This document shows, piece after piece, positions 1 through 5,700 of a stretch of DNA of 9,061 nucleotides. The position numbers and the translations under genes are program-made. Where the stretch lies: contig JADFNA010000047.1 in NCBI GenBank assembly GCA_022563625.1, forward strand, positions 1-9,061, given 5' to 3'. Origin of the DNA: Candidatus Zixiibacteriota bacterium. Lineage in GTDB: Bacteria; Zixibacteria; MSB-5A5; GN15; JACZUZ01. Positions within the stretch are counted from its first letter, which is position 1, and every line of letters begins with the position of its first letter. Below the pieces are notes generated by a model. The model was not told the origin of the DNA and did no database searches. It saw only the letters and a list, made by a program, of their open reading frames with translations.

Positions 1-205
1 TCTCGCTCGGGTTCATCCGCAAACTCAGGTCCGGCTTCATGTCGGCGACCGTGCTTGAACCGCGCTGCCGTTTGAGCTCAATCACAGAATCGCCCTTGAT
101 CCGCCCGCTCCAGCGCGCCAGACCGAACGCGATCCACTCTCTCGCTTCTTTCGTCGTGACCTCGAAGCTGATTTTCTTTTCCCCACGGAACTGCACATGC
201 ACCAT
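1..205 (-). CDS. Unrecognised protein, 5' part only (runs off left edge)
   Basis: An ATG at 205-203 opens a frame that stays open for 68 codons to the window edge. A strong Shine-Dalgarno AGGAG (213-217, minus strand) lies 7 nt upstream and decides the start. The visible protein begins MVHVQFRGEKKISFEV and continues with a basic, helical-looking stretch (EAREWIAFGLARW, then KGDSVIELKRQRG). It has no signal peptide and no membrane segment, so it is probably cytoplasmic. I do not recognise a family. Its character is unlike the serine/threonine/alanine-rich secreted proteins next to it, so it is likely functionally unrelated to them. It lies 108 nt beyond the stop of the 391-aa gene on the same strand, separated by two inverted repeats, and so is probably a separate transcription unit. 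The C-terminal part is missing from the window. Confidence 0.7.
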   Translation of the reverse strand, partial: MVHVQFRGEKKISFEVTTKEAREWIAFGLARWSGRIKGDSVIELKRQRGSSTVADMKPDLSLRMNPSE

Positions 206-212
206 CGAAAAT

Positions 213-217
213 TCTCC
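213..217 (-). promoter_or_regulatory. Ribosome binding site of the left-edge gene
   Basis: AGGAG on the minus strand, 7 nt before the ATG at 205-203. It is the main evidence that this short partial frame is a real gene. Confidence 0.7.
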
Positions 218-256
218 TAGAATAAGGTTGAGCAGCAGGCAGACCGCCCGCGCTAG

Positions 257-273
257 TGTCCGAGAACCGGACA
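257..273. promoter_or_regulatory. Perfect 6-bp inverted repeat TGTCCG-N5-CGGACA, possible operator
   Basis: TGTCCG (257-262) and CGGACA (268-273) are perfect inverted arms around AGAAC. The element lies about 50-70 nt upstream of the left-edge gene's start, where an operator could sit, and downstream of the 391-aa gene's stop, where a terminator stem could sit. No T-tract follows on the minus strand, so a simple rho-independent terminator is less likely. The regulator is unknown and chance occurrence cannot be excluded. Confidence 0.3.
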
Positions 274-279
274 ACCCGC

Positions 280-303
280 AAGCCCATCAATTCATTGGGG
301 CTT
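280..303 (-). terminator. Possible hairpin just after the 391-aa gene (weak)
   Basis: AAGCCC (280-285) and GGGCTT (298-303) are perfect 6-bp arms around a 12-nt loop, starting 10 nt beyond the stop codon of the 391-aa gene on the minus strand. The position suits a transcript end, but there is no T-run after the stem. It could be a factor-dependent terminator, an mRNA-stabilising hairpin or chance. Confidence 0.3.
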
Positions 304-313
304 CACAGACAAT

Positions 314-1489
314 CTACGTGAGGAGTGTGGCGGCGTCAAAGAAATTCGTCGGCCAGCTAAACGATCCTGTTCCATCACCGTTGTCGACAAACGTCGCCCC
401 TGAGGGGAGCGGTGAGGCCGCCATGATCGGAATTCCTCCGTCAATATCGGTTGCCGTGGCGGTAAATGACAATACGCCGCCTTCGACCAGTGTTTTCGCC
501 CCGATAGGCGCCAGTACCGGCGGATCGTTAACGGTGTAGACAAATCCTCCAACCAGCGTGTTGGAAGACAGCGCCGAGGCCAGGTTAACCACAAACACAT
601 CAGCCGGACCGGCAGCGCCAGGGGCTGTGACACCTGTGATATGTTTCGGTGACAAAACGGTGACGCCGGTTAGAGGGGAACCTCCGACAAGCGCGTTGAC
701 GCCTCCCAGATCAAAACCGTCACCAAAGATATTGACTGTTGTACCGCCAAGCGTGACACCAGAAGCCGGGTTGATACTGAAAACAACCGGGGCCGTGATA
801 ATCGCTGAATTTACTGTCAGAATCGCTGAATGCTGGGAGTAATTGCCCAAGGCATCTTCGCCAATAATAGCATAGTCATAAGAGCTGATCCCATTGACGG
901 TCGCATCAACAAAGAAATTGCCACTCACACCCGGGTTGGCCAATGAACCGGTGGGGTCATCAATGCGGAACAGCGATCCGTTTGAGACGGAAAATCTACG
1001 ATAGACATGATAGGTGACACCCGGCTGGGCGCTCCAGCTGATCTCGACTGTAGTCGCCGAAACTGCAAATCCGGTCAATCCTGCCGGCTGGGCCGGCCAG
1101 CTGACCGGCGCCAGCAGAACATTTTCCTGCTGGAAAGAATTATTTGGAATCAGTTTCGCCAGATGGAAACCCTGCGAAACGAAAGCATTAGTAAAGTAAT
1201 AGTCATACGGATTGCCGGGCGCCTCAGTGAGATAATTTTGAAAATCGTCAAACCAGTTGCCGTTGTCATACCCGGCACCTGTTGACGTTTCAATACGGAT
1301 CTCAGCATCGGCGTTATCCAGAAAACCGAAGAAACTGACCTGTCCGTTAGCCGGGAACGTCAAATCAGAGTTTTGCACGGTCCCGAATATTGACCCCTGG
1401 GCATATGCCCCGAGCGGAGTGAATACTACAAGGAACGCGAGCGCCGCGCTTATACGAAAATAACTGCGGTATTTGCTGTTCAATCTCAC
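314..1489 (-). CDS. Secreted modular protein: signal peptide, N-terminal module, FN3-like, IPT/TIG, truncated cadherin-like repeat
   Basis: 391 aa. GTG start at 1489-1487 with GGAGG at 1497-1501, 7 nt away. Residues 1-30 are a signal peptide with cleavage at AYA|QG. Residues 31-132 are a module with the marks GSIFG, GAGYDNGNWFDDFQNYL and PNNSFQQENV, shared with the 296-aa dockerin protein next door; I know no name for it. Residues 133-225 are FN3-like (TYHVYRR, then YDYAIIGEDALGNYS). Residues 232-319 look like an IPT/TIG domain (INPASGVTLGGTTVNIFGDGF). Residues 321-391 start a cadherin-like/He_PIG repeat (PPVLAPIGAKTLVEGG, DNGDGTGSFSW) matching the 94-aa repeats of the giant ORF, but it stops after about 71 residues. 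WTP has become WPT, and the tail DAATLLT precedes TAG. The protein is therefore probably 3'-truncated, by mutation, rearrangement or misassembly. Likely an extracellular or surface protein; no catalytic motif is seen. Confidence 0.85.
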   Translation of the reverse strand: MRLNSKYRSYFRISAALAFLVVFTPLGAYAQGSIFGTVQNSDLTFPANGQVSFFGFLDNADAEIRIETSTGAGYDNGNWFDDFQNYLTEAPGNPYDYYFTNAFVSQGFHLAKLIPNNSFQQENVLLAPVSWPAQPAGLTGFAVSATTVEISWSAQPGVTYHVYRRFSVSNGSLFRIDDPTGSLANPGVSGNFFVDATVNGISSYDYAIIGEDALGNYSQHSAILTVNSAIITAPVVFSINPASGVTLGGTTVNIFGDGFDLGGVNALVGGSPLTGVTVLSPKHITGVTAPGAAGPADVFVVNLASALSSNTLVGGFVYTVNDPPVLAPIGAKTLVEGGVLSFTATATDIDGGIPIMAASPLPSGATFVDNGDGTGSFSWPTNFFDAATLLT

Positions 1490-1725
1490 CGCTTAACCTC
1501 CAAAGTTTCAGGACACAGAAGCATATATAAATCCAATGTATTCGTCCTCTGTGCTTCGGTCAGATGCCCCAATTTTCCGATAATTGTCCGTCCAGCGTCC
1601 CGGTCGAGTATGCAGGAGGTCGTCCGAATGGAATTCTGCATGACCGAAATCACATTGTTCGTCACGTCGTTTATCACGTTTCTTGTCACGTTTCTTGGCA
1701 ATTGTTTTCTCACAGCGCGTTCCAT
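1486..1725 (-). CDS. Possible small ORF (79 aa) filling the gap between two secreted-protein genes
   Basis: An ATG at 1725-1723 overlaps the TGA of the dockerin gene as TGATG. AGGAAG lies just upstream (1729-1734). The frame runs 79 codons and ends in a TGA overlapping the GTG of the 391-aa gene as GTGA, a layout typical of translational coupling. The peptide starts MERAVRKQLPRN, then has an imperfect tetrapeptide repeat (VTRN, VIND, VTNN) encoded by 12-bp DNA repeats, and ends LTEAQRTNTLDLYMLL...VKR. It has no signal peptide and no recognised domain. Against it: codons such as AGA and ATA occur, part is low-complexity, and a longer frame from 1746 shares the sequence. The region may be only an untranslated spacer. 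Uncertain. Confidence 0.3.
   Translation of the reverse strand: MERAVRKQLPRNVTRNVINDVTNNVISVMQNSIRTTSCILDRDAGRTIIGKLGHLTEAQRTNTLDLYMLLCPETLEVKR
1497..1501 (-). promoter_or_regulatory. Ribosome binding site deciding a GTG start
   Basis: GGAGG on the minus strand, 7 nt before GTG at 1489-1487. No ATG gives the complete signal peptide, so this site supports the non-ATG start. Confidence 0.7.
1610..1641. other. Inverted repeat ATGCAG-N20-CTGCAT in the intergenic gap
   Basis: ATGCAG (1610-1615) and CTGCAT (1636-1641) are perfect 6-bp arms with a 20-nt spacer, next to the 12-bp tandem repeats. The stem is short for the loop size. Its function is unknown and it may be chance. Confidence 0.2.
1654..1701. 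repeat. Four imperfect 12-bp tandem repeats
   Basis: On the minus strand, consecutive 12-mers read TTGCCAAGAAAC, GTGACAAGAAAC, GTGATAAACGAC and GTGACGAACAAT; a fifth, GTGATTTCGGTC (1642-1653), keeps only the GTGAT. The exact 12-bp period places GTGA at a fixed spacing. This could be a minisatellite inside the possible small ORF, or a set of direct binding sites ahead of the 391-aa gene. Confidence 0.6.
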
Positions 1726-2615
1726 CAGCTTCCTGTTGTTCCACATACCGGCGCAACGCCGAAATTGAAGATGCGAGTTATCAGGAATGTCACATCTGCG
1801 ATATTTACTTTGTTATCACCGTTGGCGTCAGCTTCATCCTGGCACTGCGGCGCCACGCCGAAGTTAAATATTCGAGCAATGAGAAAAGTCACGTCGGCGA
1901 TATTGACCTTGGTGTCGTGATTCGCGTCACCTGCCATTACGCAACACACACTGGCCGATTCGGTCAGCGCTATGTCTGAGTGGGGGGAGAAATCTCCAGA
2001 TCCGTCCTGGCTGATGATGACATAATGGTATTGCAAGCCAATTACTGCGCTTGTATCTACGAATTGCGAACCGCTGATTCCAGTGTCAGTCAACAGCCCC
2101 GCTGTATTGTCAACACGGAAAAATGAACCGCCGCTGGTGGATTCACGCCGGTAGATGTGGTATGTCAGAGAAATGTTACTATCCCAGTTGACTGTCACCT
2201 CACCTGTAGAGCCGGTGATCGCCCGTAAGCCTGTTGGCTTCATCGGCCAGCTCAGCAGCTGTAATTGCACGTTTTCCTGCTGAAATGAATTGTTCGGCAC
2301 TGTGCCGACAAGCAGGCTGACCTCGCTATTGGCCATATTGTAGAAGTAATATCGATACGGCTTTCCGGGAGACTCATCCAGATAGTTCTGGAAATCATCA
2401 AACCAGTTGCCGTTGTCATAGCCGGCTCCGACCACCGATTCAATTCTTAGTTCATTATCCGTATCGCCTAAGAATCCAAAAAATGTCAATTCACCATTGG
2501 CCGGTAAGGTTAGATCCGAATTCTGTACCATACCAAAAATTGATCCCTGGGCAGACACCTGTTTGGGTAATACTGCAAGCGCAACGAATGCGCAAAGCAA
2601 GCTCAGTTTTGCCAT
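1725..2615 (-). CDS. Secreted dockerin-containing protein: signal peptide, N-terminal module, FN3-like, type I dockerin
   Basis: 296 aa from the ATG at 2615-2613. AGGAAGG at 2626-2632 supports this start over an upstream in-frame ATG (2669), which would place 18 polar residues before the signal peptide. Residues 1-22 are a signal peptide (MAKLSLLCAFVALAVL, cleavage VSA|QG). Residues 23-125 carry the same module as the 391-aa protein (GSIFG, GAGYDNGNWFDDFQNYL, PNNSFQQENV). Residues 126-222 are FN3-like (LTYHIYRRES, YHYVIISQDGSG). Residues 224-296 are a type I dockerin with two calcium-loop segments, GDANHDTKVNIAD and ADANGDNKVNIAD, each followed by a helix VTFLI-RIFNFGVAP; cysteines flank the halves. 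Dockerins bind cohesins, but no cohesin is visible here, so the partner is unknown. The gene lies 77 nt after the giant ORF on the same strand. It is probably exported and attached to a surface or scaffold. Confidence 0.9.
   Translation of the reverse strand: MAKLSLLCAFVALAVLPKQVSAQGSIFGMVQNSDLTLPANGELTFFGFLGDTDNELRIESVVGAGYDNGNWFDDFQNYLDESPGKPYRYYFYNMANSEVSLLVGTVPNNSFQQENVQLQLLSWPMKPTGLRAITGSTGEVTVNWDSNISLTYHIYRRESTSGGSFFRVDNTAGLLTDTGISGSQFVDTSAVIGLQYHYVIISQDGSGDFSPHSDIALTESASVCCVMAGDANHDTKVNIADVTFLIARIFNFGVAPQCQDEADANGDNKVNIADVTFLITRIFNFGVAPVCGTTGS
1762..1923 (-). repeat. Duplicated dockerin half-repeat (99-bp period)
   Basis: The two dockerin halves repeat every 33 residues with near-identical cores (KVNIADVTFLI, RIFNFGVAP, then C). 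The DNA copies have diverged mainly at silent positions. This is the normal two-fold dockerin layout with unusually similar halves. Confidence 0.75.
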
Positions 2616-2625
2616 TTTGACACCG

Positions 2626-2632
2626 CCTTCCT
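2626..2632 (-). promoter_or_regulatory. Ribosome binding site of the dockerin-protein gene
   Basis: AGGAAGG on the minus strand, 10 nt before the ATG at 2615. It selects this start, which begins directly with the signal peptide, over the upstream ATG at 2669. Confidence 0.6.
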
Positions 2633-2684
2633 GGCAATTAGTCTGTGCGATTCTTGAACAGTTTATCATTTGTCTCTCACCCTG

Positions 2685-2703
2685 CTGGCCGTTTACGGCC
2701 CAG
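2685..2703 (-). other. Hairpin overlapping the stop codon of the giant ORF
   Basis: GGCCG (2687-2691) and CGGCC (2696-2700) form perfect arms around TTTA, extendable by two pairs past a bulge. The loop contains the TAA stop of the giant ORF (2693-2695). No T-tract follows on the minus strand, so it may modulate mRNA stability or read-through into the dockerin gene rather than terminate fully. Confidence 0.35.
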
Positions 2704-5700
2704 GGAAAACCCCCGCCGCCCCAGCGTTGCCCTGATACGGTCTGCCGGCCCTGATCGGGAAGTTGACACCAAAGCCGATCGCAAAGCGAGACTGGTAACT
2801 CTGTGATGCGGCCACAAAATTACTGAGCGTGTTGAGCACACCCGGGACATTGTCCAGAATGTTCTGGGCAACCGAGAAGTCCAGCTCGCGCTCAAACGGG
2901 ACCATCAGGAAGTTAAAGTTGGTGGTTGCCGTGATGATAATTGGATAACTGATCGATCCGGCCGGCGGCACACGCCCGGCCACACTAAAGACCGAGTTGG
3001 CTGCGGCGTTCACCTGATATATCCCGCCCGCGGTGACTGCAAAATTCACTCCGAAACCAACCGCAAAGCGAGATTGGTAACTCTGGGATACGGGAACGAA
3101 AGTGTTCACTGTTAGCACATTCGCCACCCCGATTGCATTGATGATATCATCAGCGAAACTCAGACCGGTATTGGTAAACGGCACAGCGATAAAATTGAAG
3201 TTTGTGGTGGCAGTCACAACTATCTGGTAGTCATATTCTCCGACCCGGTTTGAGAACGCAGAGCGGTTGCCGAAAATGTCCACCGACTGCACAGTATAGA
3301 AATATTGTGTCAGTGTATCACCGACTGTATTGGCCCCGGCGATATTGTTGTCAGTGAAGACTGTCAGGGTTGTGGCAAAGCCAATCGAATCGGCCGCCAG
3401 CGGAATGAAGTACGCACGGGTTCCGCGATAAATCACATAATGGGATATCGTCGTAGCCAGCAGGTTGGTATCGAGCGTCACGGGTGTCCAGGTGAGTTGT
3501 ATCGCGTCGGCGGCTATCTGCGCATCCAGATCGACAATAGTCTGCGGCGGAGCGACACTTACGGTCGTTACCTGAACCAAATCCGCCGCTGAACTTAACG
3601 ATCCATCATCAACGACCAGACTGAAAACATAGGTATCCGGGATCGTCGTAGTGAAAGTCGGCTGGGCTGCGCTGGCGCTTGAGAGAATCACCGGCGTTCC
3701 GGATACCTGCGTCCAGTTGTAATTCAACGGATCGAGATCCGGGTCAGATGAACCCGTTCCATCAAGCGCCAGCAGAGTTCCGACCGGCGCCCCTGCCTGA
3801 TCCACTCCGGCGTTGGCCACCGGCGCCCGGTTGGTGTTGCTAATCGTTATCGTGACTACTTCGCTGTCAACCGCCAGTGAATCATCAGTGGCTTTGAATG
3901 TCACATTGAACACACCCGATTGGGTGAAGTCCGGGGTCCAGTTGAAGACACCGGTACCATTGAGATTATCAGTGAATGTCGCTCCGGACGGTAAACTGGC
4001 CGCCGACAGCGCCGGGACTGATTCAATGTCTGCTGCGCTGATCGCGAAGTTCAGATTTACGTTTTCGGTCCCGCTCTTCGCGCCAATTAGCGCCAGGACC
4101 GGAAGCTGATTGCCGCCTTCACTAACGGTGATAACCACTACCTCACTGTCAGCCGCCAGCGAATCATCGACCGCGATAAACGTCACACTGAACACACCTG
4201 ATTGCAAGAAAGTCGGCGTCCAGTCAAATAATCCCGTTCCATTCAGGTTGTCCGTGAAGCTTGCGCCAGCAGGAAGGTTCACTGCCGAGAGCGAAGGAAT
4301 CGATTCAATATCTGAGGCGCTGACGGCGAAATTCAAATTCAGATTTTCTGTTGTTGACTGCGGGCCGATCAGGGCCAGGATCGGCAGTTGGTTGCCGCCC
4401 TCAATAACGGTGATGACCACAGTCTCACTGTCTGCCGCCAGAGAATCATCAACTGCAATGAACGTGACATTATAGGTCCCTGATTGCAGGAAATCTGGTG
4501 TCCAATTAAACGCGCCGGTTCCGTTTGCGTTGTCCGTGAATACCGCTCCGGCAGGAAGATTTACCGCCGAGAGAGACGGAATTGATTCGATGTCTGAAGC
4601 GCTGACGGCGAAACTCAAATTCACATTTTCTGTTGTGGACTGCGCGACGATGGCCGCCAGCGCTGGCAGTTGGTTGCCGCCCTCAATCACAGTGATTACA
4701 ACAACTTCGCTGTCAACAACCAGTGAATCATCGGTTGCGGTAAATATCACATTAAACACGCCCGATTGCAGGAACGTCGGTGTCCAGTCAAAAACACCTG
4801 TTCCATTTAGATTGTCGATGAATGTCGCCCCGGCCGGAAGGCCAGCCGCCGAGAGTGTCGGGACTGATTCCAGATCGCTGGCGTTGATGGCAAAGTTCAG
4901 GTTTATGTTTTCTGTGACAGACTGCGCGCCAATTGCCGCCAGTACCGGCGCCTGATTGCCGCCCTCGGTGACAGTAATTGTGACAAACTCGCTGTCAACA
5001 GCCAGCGAATCATCAGCCGCGACAAAGATGACAGAGTAGATGCCCTGCTGCAGGAAGGTCGGCGTCCAGTCAAACACTCCGCTGCCGCCGCCCTGATCAA
5101 CAAAGGTCGCTCCGGCCGGCAGATTCGAAGCCGTTAGTGTTGGGATTGACTCGGCGTCGGTGGCTGTTATTGCAACATTCAGATTGAACCCTTCGGCAAC
5201 AACCTGCGGCCCGATCGGCGCAAGGACAGGCGCCTGGTTACCGGCGTCAGCTACAGTGATTGTCACAACTTCAGCGGTGGCCGCCAGGGAATCATCCTGG
5301 GCGAAGAAAGTTAAGGTAAAGGTTCCCGATTGTGTAAAACCCGGCGTCCAGTCAAATATACCTGTGCCGTCGCCATTGTCAGTGAATGTCGCTCCCGGCG
5401 GCAGTCCGGAAGTGAACAGTGTTGGAATTGATTCAGCGTCTGAGGCGCTGACCGGCACATTCAAGTTGACGCCTTCGATGACACTCTGTGGGCCGATTGC
5501 GGCCAGCGCTGGCAGCTGATTGCCCGCATCAGTGACAGTAATGCTGACAACTTCGACATCGGTTGTCGAATCAGCGTCGGTGGCGATAAATGAGACACTG
5601 AACACGCCGGATTCGATGAAAGTCGGGGTCCAGGTGAACAGACCGGTGCCGTCACCATTATCGATGAATGCTGCGCTTCCCGGCAAAGCGGTCGTGGTTA

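Noticed and set aside
78..290. Minus-strand 70-codon ORF at 78-290
   Set aside because: It is in a different frame from the left-edge gene, which has a strong ribosome binding site and runs open to the edge; this one has none.
39..539. Plus-strand ORF of 166 codons at the left end
   Set aside because: It crosses two minus-strand genes with better evidence (signal peptide/domain motifs and a strong ribosome binding site) and its composition looks like an antisense shadow.
2616..2669. Upstream ATG at 2669 for the dockerin gene
   Set aside because: It would put 18 polar residues before a classical signal peptide, and the better-placed Shine-Dalgarno serves the ATG at 2615.
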